From Marinomonas balearica (GTDB taxonomy: Bacteria > Pseudomonadota > Gammaproteobacteria > Pseudomonadales > Marinomonadaceae), in the NCBI RefSeq assembly GCF_004362145.1, contig NZ_SNXC01000015.1, positions 62,001-126,000 of the forward strand: a stretch of DNA of 64,000 nt, in the 5' to 3' direction. Positions 15,793 through 27,561 of this stretch are shown here, one piece after another. The position numbers and the translations under genes were made by a program. The notes below the pieces were generated by a model that saw nothing but the letters and a program-made list of their open reading frames with translations, made no database searches and was not told where the DNA came from. How positions within the stretch are numbered: position 1 is the first letter of the stretch; every line of letters starts with the position of its first letter.

Positions 15793-16143
15793 CTACGCAA
15801 ACACTGGTGCGTCGAATTCTTCTGGCTCATCGGTATAAATGCAGACATTCCAGTCTTGTGCTAAGCCGTCTTCTGCTTCACAGTAGGTTTGGAAAAAGTC
15901 GCTGATTTCCTTGCGGTTGCAGTGCGCTTCAAAGCTTGCCATGTCTTTCCAGATTTCGTGGAACGCGATGGGGAAGCTTTTGCCTTCTGCATAGGGACTG
16001 GCGATTTGTCGAGTAACACGGTATTCGATGCATCCATCTTCTCTAAGACTATTCGGCTCTAAACTTTGTAAAACCTTAAAGAGTGCTTTCTCCTGTCCGG
16101 ACTTGGGCGAAAATTGAGCAACACAGTAGACTCTGCTAGACAT
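15793..16143 (-). CDS. Antibiotic biosynthesis monooxygenase (ABM) domain protein
   Basis: 116 residues with the dimeric ferredoxin-like ABM fold: VYCVAQFSPKSGQEKALFKVLQSLEPNSLREDGCIEYRVTRQ, then FPIAFHEIWKDMASFEAHCNRKEISDFFQTYCE, where the E-I-W-K-D-x-x-x-F-E-x-H phrase is typical of YgiN/ABM proteins. These act on quinol-like or heme-like substrates, or detoxify reactive species, without cofactors. Single gene; its upstream region shares the long gap before gltB and contains AT-rich TATAAT at about 16228, a plausible -10 in the other direction only. Substrate unknown. Confidence 0.85.
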   Translation of the reverse strand: MSSRVYCVAQFSPKSGQEKALFKVLQSLEPNSLREDGCIEYRVTRQIASPYAEGKSFPIAFHEIWKDMASFEAHCNRKEISDFFQTYCEAEDGLAQDWNVCIYTDEPEEFDAPVFA

Positions 16144-16484
16144 TATGATTTCCTTAGGTAATTGTTCGTCTCATTCAGCTTGCTATTTTTAGACGCTGCT
16201 GTCGAGATTTGAGCATTAAAATTTTATATAATGTCGATAAAATGCATGATTTATAAGGCTTTTTTGGGTTATTTGTATCGAATTCTCGGTGAAGTGTGAA
16301 ATAGGCGCGCTAAAAAAAAGCGGAAATTAAGTAAAACACCATATTTTACTGAAAATCCTCGATGTTCAGAGGATCTTTCTGTTGAAAAAAAACCATACGA
16401 CAGATAATTCTCCCTAACCGACATAAAACACGCGAATTGGGTTTGAATTACGTCAAAATTGACTTGAAATCGCTCATGTCAAAT

Positions 16485-16513
16485 TTGAGCGAGGAGTGGC
16501 GGCGAGTTAATAT
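16485..16513 (+). promoter_or_regulatory. Candidate gltB promoter
   Basis: TTGAGC (16485-16490), a 17-base spacer and TAATAT (16508-16513) give a fair sigma-70-type promoter, each hexamer 4 of 6. It would start transcription near 16520 and leave a leader of about 150 bases. Dyads at 16452-16463 (GTCAA-AA-TTGAC) and 16471-16491 (CGCTCA, 9 bases, TGAGCG) overlap or precede it and may bind a regulator. Confidence 0.4.
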
Positions 16514-16530
16514 GGTGCCCAATATAAGGG

Positions 16531-16621
16531 AAGTGTGGGTAAATTTCGTCACTTAGAGCCTCTCTGTAGGCCCACACAAGTATCCTAATAAAGGAAAAAG
16601 CGACGTTTAAGTCTGCTTTTT
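16531..16621 (+). ncRNA. Foldable gltB leader with terminator-like hairpin (candidate attenuator)
   Basis: GTGTGGG (16533-16539) pairs with CCCACAC (16571-16577) and encloses an inner hairpin GCCT-CTCTGT-AGGC (16558-16571). An alternative stem AAGTG/CACTT (16531-16535 with 16550-16554) excludes the outer stem. Downstream, AAAAAGCGAC and GTC-T-GCTTTTT (16595-16621) make a GC-plus-U-run hairpin 50 bases before the gltB start. Switching stems followed by a terminator-like hairpin suggests a cis-acting attenuator or riboswitch. I recognise no known class, and there is no leader peptide. Confidence 0.35.
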
Positions 16622-16671
16622 CACTACAAAACACATTTCTAATTTTACGTTTTTACAGTGGGAGTTGGTGT

Positions 16672-19600
16672 ATGAATACAGGTCTTTATCGTCCTGGTGA
16701 GTTCAAAGACAACTGTGGCTTTGGTCTGATCGCTCATATGGAAGGCAATTCCAGCCATGAGCTATTGAAGACGGCAATTGAGTCTTTAACTTGCATGACA
16801 CACCGTGGTGGTATTGCAGCGGATGGCAAAACCGGTGATGGTTGTGGCCTTTTGATTCAAAAACCGGATGCATTTTTACGCAGTGAAGCATTGTCTCTTT
16901 TCAATCACATCCTGTCTGACCTATACGGTGTTGGCATGGTGTTTTTGGATCAAGATGAAACACTTGCTTCAGAGCAACGTGACACGCTGACACAAGAGCT
17001 TGAAAAAGAAGGTCTTAAAGTGGTTGGCTGGCGTGAGGTTCCAACGGATTCAGCATGCCTTGGTGGCATCGCGTTAGATTGTTTGCCTCGTATTGAACAG
17101 GTGTTTGTCGACAGCAACCGTATGGATGCTCGTACCTTTGCAACCCGTTTGTTCGTGTCTCGTCGTAAAACAGAAATCGCACTTTCTGAATACGAAAACT
17201 TTTACATCTGTTCTTTGTCTGACCGCGTTTTGTCATACAAAGGATTGATGATGCCGGAAGATTTGCCTTCGTTCTATAAAGATTTAGGAAACGAAAAGCT
17301 TCAGACTGCAATCTGTGTCTTCCACCAGCGTTTCTCTACGAATACGTTACCGCGTTGGCCGCTTGCTCAGCCATTCCGTATGGTTGCACACAACGGTGAG
17401 ATCAATACGATTGAAGGTAACCGTAATTGGGCGTTGGCGCGTGCTTCAAAACTAAGCTCTCCTCTTATTCCTGAGCTAAATGATCTGCAACCTATCGTTA
17501 ACCTGACAGGGTCTGACTCTTCTTCCATGGACAACATGTTGGAAGTGCTTGTGACCGGTGGTATGGATATCTTCCGTGCCGCGCGTTTGATTATTCCACC
17601 TGCTTGGCAAAACGTTGAAAACATGGATTCAGAGTTGCGTGCTTTTTATGAGTACAACTCTATGCACATGGATCCATGGGATGGCCCAGCGGGTCTTGTA
17701 ATGACTGACGGCCGTCATGCGATTTGTATGCTTGACCGAAATGGTCTTCGTCCTGCACGTTGGGTTATTACTAAAAATGGCTTTATTACGCTTGCTTCTG
17801 AAATCGGTACGTACGATTACAAACCTGAAGATGTTGTTTCTAAAGGTCGCGTAGGTCCCGGCCAGATGCTGGTTGTGGACACTCAGAATGGCGAAGTACT
17901 TCACACTGATGATATCAATGAGAAGCTAAAATCAGCTCACCCTTACCGCAAATGGTTGAAGCAAGAGGCGATTCGCATTGAGTCGTTGCTTCAAGAGCAC
18001 GAAATGGAGTTTGTTCCATTTACTGCTGAGCAAATGCAAACGTATCAGAAAATGTTCCAAGTCTCTTTTGAAGAGCGTGATCAAATTTTCCGTCCGTTAG
18101 CGGAAAGTGGTCATGAAGCTGTGGGCTCTATGGGTGATGACACGCCGATGGCGGTTATGTCGAGCCAGACTCGCCCAGTAACGGATTATTTCCGTCAAAA
18201 GTTTGCTCAGGTAACGAACCCACCTATTGATCCGCTTCGAGAGTCTGTTGTTATGTCTCTTGAAACGTGTATCGGTGTGGAACGTAACTTATTCGAAGAA
18301 ACACCTAAGCACGCTAACCGTATTATTTTGTCGTCTCCCATCTTGTCGCCACGCAAATACAGCCGACTGTTGGCAATGGAAGATCATCGATTCCACCTTG
18401 TGCGTTTGAACACAAACTATAACCCTGAAGATGTAACGCTAGAACAAGCGGTACATAATCTTCAGAAGAGCGCAGAAGAAGTGGTTCGTAACGGTGCTGT
18501 GATTATCGTTTTAACAGACCGCGACATTGAAAAAGGCCATTTGCCTATTCCTGCTGCGATGGCGGTTGGTTCGGTTCACCATCATTTAACATCTGTTGGC
18601 TTGCGCTGTGATTCGAACATTATCGCAGATACAGGTTTTGCCCGTGATCCGCATCAATTTGCGGTTCTATTAGGGTTTGGTGCTACGGCGATTTATCCGT
18701 ACCTATCGTATCGTTTAATGAACGATATGATCGATAAAGGTGATGTATTGGGCGATCCAATCGAGTGTCACCGTAAGTACCGTAAAGGCATCAATAAAGG
18801 CTTGATGAAGATCATGTCTAAAATGGGTATCTCAACCGTTGCATCTTACCGTGGTGCACAATTGTTTGAAGCCGTTGGTCTTGCAAACGAAGTTGTAGAT
18901 GTGTGTTTTAAAGGCGTTGCTAGCCGTATTCAAGGCGCAACCTTTGCAGATCTTCAAACGGAACAAGAAAAAGTAGCAAGCGCGGCTTGGAAAGCGCGTA
19001 AGCCTATCGTTCAAGGCGGCTACCTTAAGTATGTTCACGGTGCGGAATACCACGCATTTAATCCAGATGTGGTTCGTAATCTGCAAAAAGCAGTCGGCAG
19101 CGGTGAATTTTCTGATTTCCAACAATACGCAGAACTTGTGAATACTCGTCCTGCGTCTATGTTGCGTGATTTATTCGGTTTGTCTGATAAGGCAACGTCA
19201 ATTTCATTAGACACTGTTGAAGGCATCGAAACGATTTTACCTCGCTTCGATTCAGCAGGTATGTCGTTGGGTGCTTTGTCTCCAGAAGCGCACGAAGCTC
19301 TAGCACAAGCGATGAATGAATTGGGCTGTCGTTCGAACTCCGGTGAGGGTGGTGAAGATCCTGCTCGTCACGGTACAGAACGCCGTTCTAAGATCAAGCA
19401 GATCGCTTCCGGCCGATTTGGTGTGACACCAGAATATTTGGTCAATGCTGAAGTCTTGCAAATCAAAGTGGCTCAGGGCGCGAAACCGGGTGAAGGCGGT
19501 CAGTTACCGGGCGGTAAAGTGAACGACTTAATTGCTCGTTTACGTTACTCAGTGCCGGGTGTGACGTTGATTTCTCCGCCACCGCATCACGATATCTACT

Positions 19601-21123
19601 CGATTGAAGATTTGGCTCAGCTTATCTTCGATTTGAAACAAGTAAACCCAGACGCACTGGTCTCCGTTAAACTGGTTTCTGAACCGGGTGTTGGTACGAT
19701 CGCAGCGGGTGTTGCTAAAGCGTACGCTGATTTGATCACAATCTCTGGTTACGACGGCGGTACTGCGGCGTCTCCTATGACTTCGATCCGTCATGCGGGT
19801 TCTCCATGGGAGCTTGGTTTGGCCGAAGCGCAGCAAGCACTTCGCGCAAACGACCTTCGTGGCAAAATCCGTCTACAAACAGACGGTGGCTTGAAAACAG
19901 GTTTAGACGTTGTAAAAGCGGCCATTCTTGGCGCAGAGAGCTTCGGCTTTGGTACAACGCCGATGGTTGCAATGGGCTGTAAGTTCCTACGTATCTGTCA
20001 CTTAAATAACTGTGCAACGGGTGTAGCGACACAAGATAAACATCTTCGTGACGAGCATTTCATTGGTACGGTTGAAATGATCAAAAACTTCTTCCGCTTT
20101 ATGGCTGAAGATACTCGTCAATGGATGGCGAAATTAGGTGTTGCGAAACTTCAGGATCTAATTGGCCGTACGGATTTGCTTGCTTTATTGCCGGGTGAAA
20201 CAGAGAAACAATCGCATCTGGATCTTTCTCCGATCCTTAACAACGATGCAATACCTGCTGAAAAACCTCAGTACTGTGAAGTACCGTTTAACCCACCGCA
20301 CGATAAAGGCGAACACGCTGATATCATGTGGACGGCCGTTAAAAACGTGGTTGAAGAGAAAGACGGCGGTGAGTTTGCATTTAAAGTAACCAACTGTGAC
20401 CGTTCGATTGGCGCACGTTTATCTGGTGAAATTGCGAAGCGTTACGGTAATCAGGGTATGGTTGATGCACCGCTAACCTTGAAACTACACGGTACTGCTG
20501 GTCAGTCGTTCGGTGTTTGGAACGCGGGCGGCTTGAATATGTACCTAGAGGGTGATGCGAACGATTACGTAGGTAAAGGCATGACGGGCGGTAAGCTGGT
20601 TATTCGCCCACCTAAAGGCTCACTCTTTAATTCGCAGGATTCTGCCATTATCGGTAACACCTGTCTTTACGGTGCGACTGGCGGTAAGTTGTACGCAGCG
20701 GGTACGGCAGGCGAGCGATTCGCTGTTCGTAACTCTGGTGTTCACGCGGTTATCGAAGGCGCGGGTGATCACTGTTGTGAGTACATGACCGGTGGTTTGG
20801 TAACGGTATTGGGTAACACTGGATATAACTTCGGCGCAGGTATGACCGGCGGCTTCGCATATGTACTGGATTTAGATCGTACATTCGTTGACAGATATAA
20901 CCACGAACTGGTTGAAATTCAGCGAGTGGGAACAGAATTGACCGAAGAATATCGTTCACATCTTCGCAGCGTAATCCAAGATTATGTGAATGAAACTGAC
21001 AGTGATTGGGGCCGTGAAATCCTAGATAACTTCTACGATTACATTGGTAAATTCTGGCTAGTTAAGCCTAAAGCAGCCAGTCTTGGCGCTTTGTTGGCAA
21101 ACACTCGTCAACGTCCAGAATAA
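16672..21123 (+). CDS. gltB: Glutamate synthase [NADPH] large subunit
   Basis: 1483 residues, full length. It transfers the amide of glutamine to 2-oxoglutarate to make two glutamates. The start [14 protein letters not shown] is the propeptide cleaved before the catalytic Cys15 of the class II glutamine amidotransferase domain (15 to about 400, with [11 protein letters not shown] and [16 protein letters not shown]). The FMN/synthase domain spans about 780-1190 and carries the 3Fe-4S ligands Cys1103, Cys1109 and Cys1114. The C-terminal beta-helix with Gly-x-x-Gly repeats (about 1240-1440) is intact. GGGAG lies 7 bases before the ATG. gltD follows after 26 bases, forming the usual operon, which works with glutamine synthetase for ammonium assimilation. 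Confidence 0.98.
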   Translation: MNTGLYRPGEFKDNCGFGLIAHMEGNSSHELLKTAIESLTCMTHRGGIAADGKTGDGCGLLIQKPDAFLRSEALSLFNHILSDLYGVGMVFLDQDETLASEQRDTLTQELEKEGLKVVGWREVPTDSACLGGIALDCLPRIEQVFVDSNRMDARTFATRLFVSRRKTEIALSEYENFYICSLSDRVLSYKGLMMPEDLPSFYKDLGNEKLQTAICVFHQRFSTNTLPRWPLAQPFRMVAHNGEINTIEGNRNWALARASKLSSPLIPELNDLQPIVNLTGSDSSSMDNMLEVLVTGGMDIFRAARLIIPPAWQNVENMDSELRAFYEYNSMHMDPWDGPAGLVMTDGRHAICMLDRNGLRPARWVITKNGFITLASEIGTYDYKPEDVVSKGRVGPGQMLVVDTQNGEVLHTDDINEKLKSAHPYRKWLKQEAIRIESLLQEHEMEFVPFTAEQMQTYQKMFQVSFEERDQIFRPLAESGHEAVGSMGDDTPMAVMSSQTRPVTDYFRQKFAQVTNPPIDPLRESVVMSLETCIGVERNLFEETPKHANRIILSSPILSPRKYSRLLAMEDHRFHLVRLNTNYNPEDVTLEQAVHNLQKSAEEVVRNGAVIIVLTDRDIEKGHLPIPAAMAVGSVHHHLTSVGLRCDSNIIADTGFARDPHQFAVLLGFGATAIYPYLSYRLMNDMIDKGDVLGDPIECHRKYRKGINKGLMKIMSKMGISTVASYRGAQLFEAVGLANEVVDVCFKGVASRIQGATFADLQTEQEKVASAAWKARKPIVQGGYLKYVHGAEYHAFNPDVVRNLQKAVGSGEFSDFQQYAELVNTRPASMLRDLFGLSDKATSISLDTVEGIETILPRFDSAGMSLGALSPEAHEALAQAMNELGCRSNSGEGGEDPARHGTERRSKIKQIASGRFGVTPEYLVNAEVLQIKVAQGAKPGEGGQLPGGKVNDLIARLRYSVPGVTLISPPPHHDIYSIEDLAQLIFDLKQVNPDALVSVKLVSEPGVGTIAAGVAKAYADLITISGYDGGTAASPMTSIRHAGSPWELGLAEAQQALRANDLRGKIRLQTDGGLKTGLDVVKAAILGAESFGFGTTPMVAMGCKFLRICHLNNCATGVATQDKHLRDEHFIGTVEMIKNFFRFMAEDTRQWMAKLGVAKLQDLIGRTDLLALLPGETEKQSHLDLSPILNNDAIPAEKPQYCEVPFNPPHDKGEHADIMWTAVKNVVEEKDGGEFAFKVTNCDRSIGARLSGEIAKRYGNQGMVDAPLTLKLHGTAGQSFGVWNAGGLNMYLEGDANDYVGKGMTGGKLVIRPPKGSLFNSQDSAIIGNTCLYGATGGKLYAAGTAGERFAVRNSGVHAVIEGAGDHCCEYMTGGLVTVLGNTGYNFGAGMTGGFAYVLDLDRTFVDRYNHELVEIQRVGTELTEEYRSHLRSVIQDYVNETDSDWGREILDNFYDYIGKFWLVKPKAASLGALLANTRQRPE

Positions 21124-21137
21124 TAACGCAGCCATAG

Positions 21138-22571
<1,434 letters not shown>

Positions 22572-22638
22572 TTTTTAGATGTGAAAAGAACCTGGACATG
22601 GAAGCTTGTTGTCAGGCTTTCATAACATGGTGGTGTTG

Positions 22639-22673
22639 AGCCCTTCTATCATATGATAGAGGGGCTTTTTTTT
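22639..22673 (+). terminator. Rho-independent terminator of gltBD
   Basis: AGCCCTTCTATCAT pairs with ATGATAGAGGGGCT over 14 base pairs (one G-U), with essentially no loop beyond the central bases. An eight-T run follows. It sits between the convergent gltD and thiolase genes. Confidence 0.92.
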
Positions 22674-22696
22674 ATTGTGGGAGTGAGTGCGCTAGA

Positions 22697-23872
22697 TTAT
22701 CGAGAAACCAATAGCGAAACGCCCATGCCTCCGCCAACACAAAGCGTCGCCAGACCTTTTTGAGCGTTTTGTTTCTCCATTTCGTGAAGTAACGACACTA
22801 AAATCCTGCATCCCGAAGCGCCGATAGGGTGGCCTAGAGCAATAGCACCGCCATTTACATTGACAACATTAGGGTTGAATCCAAGCCCCTGATTGACGCT
22901 CAGTGCTTGCACTGCAAAGGCTTCGTTGGCTTCGATTAGATCAAGGTCTTCGACCGACCATTGGACTTTATTGAGCGCTTTTCTAGTTGAACTAATAGGC
23001 CCTGTTCCCATAATTTCAGGCGCAACCCCTGCGCTTGCGGCTGCTTCGATTGTGGCTAGAACGGGTAGGTCCAGTCGCTGGGCTTCTTCGTCAGTCGTTA
23101 CGATAACCATTGCAGCGCCGTCATTCAGTGTGGAAGCATTGCCAGCGGTAACACTGCCTTCTTTAGCAAAGGCTGCGCGCAATTTTGCGAGTGATGCTTC
23201 GCTTGATTCCGGTCGAATTTGTTCGTCCTCTGTGACGATGACGGGTTCACCTTTACGCTGTGGTATAGTGATTGGCGTAATTTCGTCAATAAACTTACCT
23301 GCTGACCGTGCCTTGGCTGCTTTGTGTTGAGAATGTGCGGCAAAGCGATCTTGTTCCTCACGCGAAATATTCCATTTCGATGCGATGTTTTCCGCAGTTT
23401 GTCCCATATGGTAGTCGTTGAACGCGTCCCAAAGACCATCTGTGACCATTGAGTCAAGCATCGTCCAGTCGCCCATCTTTTTACCATTACGGCTTTTTGG
23501 TAAGACATGCGCGGCTTGACTCATGCTCTCTTGACCGCCTGCGACAACCATAGTTGCATCGCCATTCAGGACAGACTGAGCCGCCAGTTGAACGGCTTTT
23601 AAACCAGAGCCACAGACTTTATTGATGGTCATGGCTGAAACGGATTGGTTTAGCCCCGCATGTAATGCAGTTTGTCTCGCTGGGTTTTGTCCACAACCTG
23701 CACAGAGTACTTGGCCTAGAATGACTTCATCGATGTGTTCTTTTAACGTAGGTGTCTTACCCAGCATGCCTGATAAAAGCTGAGTGCCGATTTCGACAGC
23801 ACTTAAGGAAGACAATGACCCATTAAAAGAGCCTATGGGTGAGCGTGCCGCTGCTACGATAACTGCTTTCAT
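22697..23872 (-). CDS. Acetyl-CoA C-acetyltransferase (thiolase)
   Basis: 391 residues, typical for thiolase II (AtoB/PhaA): it condenses or cleaves acetoacetyl-CoA. The start MKAVIVAAARSPIGSFNGSLS matches the family; the ATG at 23872 is preferred over a longer reading that adds 25 unrelated residues. Catalytic residues are Cys87 (NKVCGSGLKAV), His348 (GHPIGASGCRIL) and Cys378 (LCVGGGMGVSL). It follows a truncated acetoacetate CoA-transferase subunit on the same strand (67-base gap), so it was once part of an atoDAB-type ketone-body operon. It could now serve fatty-acid or polyhydroxybutyrate metabolism instead. Confidence 0.93.
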   Translation of the reverse strand: MKAVIVAAARSPIGSFNGSLSSLSAVEIGTQLLSGMLGKTPTLKEHIDEVILGQVLCAGCGQNPARQTALHAGLNQSVSAMTINKVCGSGLKAVQLAAQSVLNGDATMVVAGGQESMSQAAHVLPKSRNGKKMGDWTMLDSMVTDGLWDAFNDYHMGQTAENIASKWNISREEQDRFAAHSQHKAAKARSAGKFIDEITPITIPQRKGEPVIVTEDEQIRPESSEASLAKLRAAFAKEGSVTAGNASTLNDGAAMVIVTTDEEAQRLDLPVLATIEAAASAGVAPEIMGTGPISSTRKALNKVQWSVEDLDLIEANEAFAVQALSVNQGLGFNPNVVNVNGGAIALGHPIGASGCRILVSLLHEMEKQNAQKGLATLCVGGGMGVSLLVSR

Positions 23873-23939
23873 GTGTGTATACCTGATGATAATTGTTTTG
23901 TGTGTGCCCGATGATCGTATTTCGCTGGAATTCGGTGAA

Positions 23940-24254
23940 TTAAGCAAAGACCATTTCAGGAACGTATTCGGGGATAATCAGTGTTCCCTGAGTTTTTTGC
24001 TGTATTTCTTCTACGCTTACACCGGGTGCTCGTTCTTTGAGAATAAACGCGCTGTCGTCAATTTCAAGCCACGCTAAATCCGTTAGTACTTTTTTAATAC
24101 AGCCTTTTCCCGTTAGAGGCAAACTGTAACGGCTGAGGAGTTTGGACTCTCCGCTTTTCGACGCGTGGGTCATGGTCACAATAATATTGTCTGCACCGGC
24201 TACGAGATCCATTGCGCGCCCATGCTTTTTATTAGCTTGTTGGGTATCATCCAA
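23940..24254 (-). pseudogene. Remnant of acetate/3-oxoacid CoA-transferase subunit B (C-terminal half only)
   Basis: About 104 codons match the C-terminal half of AtoA/ScoB: GRAMDLVAGADNIIVTMTHASKSGESKLLSRYSLPLTGKGCIKKVLTDLAWLEIDDSAFILKERAPGVSVEEI. The family is about 215 residues long. The N-terminal half, including the catalytic Glu region (E-N-G), is absent. The first available start is a TTG at 24254, and an in-frame stop lies about 37 bases further upstream. No subunit A gene is found. A deletion probably fused unrelated upstream sequence (24255-24420) to this remnant. The frame is still open, so the loss may be recent. Confidence 0.8.
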
Positions 24255-24498
24255 GAGGCAATGTTGCCGCTTCGGCGATGTTGGATGTGCTCAGAGAGAC
24301 GTATCAATAGCGGCGCATTGAGCATTGTTTGTGATCTTTTATTTCTAATGGTTAATCTGGCGTTTTAACGGTCGCGATACTCGCTCTATTACTGTATTCT
24401 TCGCGTCTTCTTCAGTTTGATATTTGGCGTGTGCTCATGCTCTTTTTTCAACTGAAACCCGCTTTTATGCGCTATTGCTATTGAACAGAGACCACGAC

Positions 24499-25776
24499 AT
24501 GTCATTTTCTTCTTTGGGGCTATCTGCTCCTATTCTGGACGCTATTAAAACCCAAGGATATTCTGAACCTTCACCGATACAAGCGATGGCTATTCCCGCT
24601 GTATTAGAGGGAAAAGATGTCATGGCCGCGGCGCAAACCGGAACAGGTAAAACCGCAGGTTTTACTCTGCCGATACTTGAGTTACTGTCTAAGGGCGAGA
24701 GAGCGCAAAACAACCAAGTGAGAGCGCTGATCCTAACACCAACCAGAGAGCTCGCTGCGCAAGTACACGAAAACGCTTCTGCTTATTCACAAAATTTACC
24801 TCTGCGTGCGGAAGTTGTATTTGGGGGAGTAAAAATCAACCCTCAGATGATGAAGCTTCGACGCGGTGTTGATGTCCTTGTTGCGACGCCAGGTAGGTTG
24901 TTAGATTTGTTCTCTCAAAATGCTGTCTCATTTAAACAGCTCGAAATGCTTGTATTAGACGAAGCGGATCGCATGTTAGACATGGGCTTCATCCATGATA
25001 TCAAGCGCATTTTAAAGTTATTGCCAAAAGATCGACAGACGCTTTTGTTCTCGGCGACGTTTTCTGATGACATTCGTGAGCTGGCTCAAAGTGTGGTAAA
25101 GGATGCGGTTGAGGTGTCAGTTACCCCACCGAATACAACGGTCGAGGTCATTAAACAAAGTTTAATCCCGGTTGATAAATCGAAAAAAAGTGCTGCCCTT
25201 AAGTTTTTGATTCAATCTCGAGACTGGAAGCAAGTGCTTGTTTTTTCTCGCACAAAACATGGCGCAAATCGTCTAGCTACCTTGTTTCAAAAGGCGGATA
25301 TCGAAGCCGCGGCAATTCATGGTAACAAAAGCCAAGGCGCAAGAACTCGTGCATTAGCTGGTTTTAAATCAGGGGAAATACGCGTGTTGGTAGCAACGGA
25401 TATTGCAGCTCGTGGGATTGATATTGATCAGCTTCCTTACGTTGTAAACTTTGATTTGCCTAACGTTCCAGCAGACTACGTGCATAGAATTGGTCGAACA
25501 GGCCGAGCTGGTGCAAAAGGTGAAGCGGTATCGTTGGTGAGTGAAGACGAAGCGGATCAATTGTCTGACATTGAAAATTTAATTAAGACTCACATTGAGC
25601 GTGAATATCTAGATGGCTTCAAGCCAGTGAAGGAAATCGCGCAAACCAAGATTGTAGACAAGACTAGAAAGCCTAAGAAACCTAAAAAGCCGAAAAGCAG
25701 AAATCCGTCTGGACACAATAACGGTCAGCGATCAGGTGAGCTTGCAAAAGGGCACAAACCTTCAGGTCGTCGTTAA
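24499..25776 (+). CDS. rhlE: DEAD-box RNA helicase, RhlE-type
   Basis: 425 residues. The order of motifs is complete: F[25 protein letters not shown] (Q motif), [15 protein letters not shown] (I), PTRELAAQV (Ia), TPGRLLD (Ib), [13 protein letters not shown] (II), FSATF (III), [14 protein letters not shown] (IV), [15 protein letters not shown] (V) and [17 protein letters not shown] (VI). A short basic tail ([13 protein letters not shown]...GRR) is typical of RhlE and likely binds RNA. The ATG at 24499 was chosen because the Q motif begins directly after it; the extra 25 residues upstream are not conserved-looking. RhlE acts in ribosome assembly and mRNA decay. The terminator after it is shared with a convergent gene. 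Confidence 0.94.
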   Translation: MSFSSLGLSAPILDAIKTQGYSEPSPIQAMAIPAVLEGKDVMAAAQTGTGKTAGFTLPILELLSKGERAQNNQVRALILTPTRELAAQVHENASAYSQNLPLRAEVVFGGVKINPQMMKLRRGVDVLVATPGRLLDLFSQNAVSFKQLEMLVLDEADRMLDMGFIHDIKRILKLLPKDRQTLLFSATFSDDIRELAQSVVKDAVEVSVTPPNTTVEVIKQSLIPVDKSKKSAALKFLIQSRDWKQVLVFSRTKHGANRLATLFQKADIEAAAIHGNKSQGARTRALAGFKSGEIRVLVATDIAARGIDIDQLPYVVNFDLPNVPADYVHRIGRTGRAGAKGEAVSLVSEDEADQLSDIENLIKTHIEREYLDGFKPVKEIAQTKIVDKTRKPKKPKKPKSRNPSGHNNGQRSGELAKGHKPSGRR

Positions 25777-25801
25777 TCGACCGTTTTCTATGTTTGTATT
25801 T

Positions 25802-25837
25802 ACGGCTATTCTAATCTTCTAGAATAGCCGTTTGTTT
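25802..25837 (+). terminator. Terminator after rhlE
   Basis: ACGGCTATTCTA (25802-25813) pairs exactly with TAGAATAGCCGT (25820-25831) over a 6-base loop, and TTTGTTT follows. It lies between the convergent rhlE and EAL-domain genes. Confidence 0.88.
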
Positions 25838-25877
25838 CAGAGCAGTCGTTTGACCGCGTTTATCGATAGACTGACTG

Positions 25878-27545
25878 CTACTGTACACTTGTTTCTTTTT
25901 TGTACGTCAAATAGGGCTGCTCTTTCAGCATCTTTTCAAGTTTCGAAATCTCTACTGCCTTACAGTAGTACCATCCTTGCCCGACGGAAGTTGGCGCTTT
26001 GCTTAGTATGTACTCAAGCTCTTCTTTCGTTTCGATACCTTCAAATACGGCACGCGTATCGAGCGCTTTTAATAGCTGGAATATGCCGTCTAGTGTTATT
26101 TTATTGACGGTCTGAGTGCCTATGGCTTGAGTGAACATCTTATCGATTTTAACTTCATCAGGCTCTAGGGAGCTAAGCCACGAAAGGTTTGAAAAGCCTG
26201 TACCGAAATCATCGAGAGACAGTTTGTAGCCGTCGCGCGCGAGCCTTTTCGCTGAGCTAATTAAGATGTTGTGATCCATGGCTGTTCGTTCAGTGACTTC
26301 AAAGACAATTTGGTCGTTGTGAATATCATACAAGCTCATTTCTCGATATATGAAATCAAAGAAGTTGAGGTCGGCAAGATCGAATGCGGATACGTTTATA
26401 TTGACAGACATTTCTCGGTCTTGTTCTAAGATGGTGTGAAGATCACGCAAAACGGTACGAAATATCAATTGGGTCAAATTCTTGATATCGCCATGTTGTT
26501 CGGCCAACGGGATAAAATCTTCTGGAGATATAAAACCATCGGAATCGTCAATCCACCGAGCGAGAGCCTCAAAACCTACTATTCGCCCTGTTTCCAAATG
26601 AATTTTAGGTTGGTAAAGCGGAAAAATGAGTTCGCGTTTAATCGCAAAGCGTAATTTGTTGAGCAAAGCTTTTGGAGCAAACTTTCGATATTGAATAAGA
26701 AACGCGATGCTAATACCAAGGATGATGCCGAACGTAGTCAAAGTTGCAAGATAGGTATAGGGTTTTGTGTACAGACCTAGCTTTCTATCCATCACAACGG
26801 AGCAGTGGTTCTTTGAATGATCACATTGCTTATGTGTAATGTACGAGTTTGGAAATGGAAGCCAACTATAAAACGAAGGTTTATGGTTTATTGCCTTCGT
26901 AATATAACTCTCCGGCACGTCGTCCAGAATGGAATAAACAAACCCCGTGTTGTCGTTGTACATCACGGCTCCTGTTTTAGTTGAGCGTCTGTTAATGGCT
27001 AAATACGCAGCTGGAGATAAAGAGACAATGATGTTTTTATTTTGAAATAAGGTGCGTTTTTCAAATTCACCTGTTAGAAAAGCAGAAAAACGCCAGAAAA
27101 TTAAGCCTTGCCCGTCCGCGTTGTCTGAATCTGCTTTTGGTAATCGAATAGGAGTATTGAGTTTCCCCCAAGCAGCACTGCATCGAACGGTGTTGCCATC
27201 AGTAATTCCGATGTCTTCAATGTAATGATACCGTGAAACGATTCGCCTAAGTTTACTTAAGGTATTGATATCACAGGTTTTATTTGAAAGCTCAGACCCA
27301 AGAGTTAATACTTTCTGTGCTTGAAAGCTGACTTGCAAATTTCTTTTGGCAACATCGTTAGAGTACTTTTTTAACGATAGGGCTTCATTGCTAATAATAT
27401 TGAAATGAGCGGCATTAAGTATGATAAAAACGCTCACTAAACTGGATAAAGCCGTTGACGACCAAGTAGGCTTCGGCAAGTAGGATAGAAAGATTCCGAA
27501 TTTAACGAGCTGACTTTTAACGTAATCCAAAAGAGACGATCCCAT
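25878..27545 (-). CDS. Membrane EAL-domain c-di-GMP phosphodiesterase with CSS-type periplasmic sensor
   Basis: 555 residues. A TM helix at about 31-50 (STALSSLVSVFIILNAAHF) is followed by a periplasmic domain of about 200 residues containing CDINTLSKL and TVRCSAAWGK, in the style of the CSS-motif domain whose Cys pair is redox-sensed. A second TM lies at about 266-286. The cytoplasmic EAL domain (about 305-540) has IVGFEALARWID (signature EAL), NVNVS-like INVNVSAFD, and LDDFGTGFSNLSWLSSLEPDEVKIDK, so metal and substrate ligands appear intact. It should hydrolyse c-di-GMP under periplasmic control. It starts 16 bases after the Cache protein gene on the same strand. Confidence 0.9.
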   Translation of the reverse strand: MGSSLLDYVKSQLVKFGIFLSYLPKPTWSSTALSSLVSVFIILNAAHFNIISNEALSLKKYSNDVAKRNLQVSFQAQKVLTLGSELSNKTCDINTLSKLRRIVSRYHYIEDIGITDGNTVRCSAAWGKLNTPIRLPKADSDNADGQGLIFWRFSAFLTGEFEKRTLFQNKNIIVSLSPAAYLAINRRSTKTGAVMYNDNTGFVYSILDDVPESYITKAINHKPSFYSWLPFPNSYITHKQCDHSKNHCSVVMDRKLGLYTKPYTYLATLTTFGIILGISIAFLIQYRKFAPKALLNKLRFAIKRELIFPLYQPKIHLETGRIVGFEALARWIDDSDGFISPEDFIPLAEQHGDIKNLTQLIFRTVLRDLHTILEQDREMSVNINVSAFDLADLNFFDFIYREMSLYDIHNDQIVFEVTERTAMDHNILISSAKRLARDGYKLSLDDFGTGFSNLSWLSSLEPDEVKIDKMFTQAIGTQTVNKITLDGIFQLLKALDTRAVFEGIETKEELEYILSKAPTSVGQGWYYCKAVEISKLEKMLKEQPYLTYKKETSVQ

Positions 27546-27561
27546 AATTCGTGTTGTCGCT

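Noticed and set aside
16228-16260. TATAAT-like sequence as the gltB promoter
   Set aside because: Too far upstream (over 400 bases) and no matching -35; the 16485-16513 candidate is better placed.
24165-24368. Forward 67-codon frame across the CoA-transferase break point
   Set aside because: Antisense to the remnant and without any coding signal.
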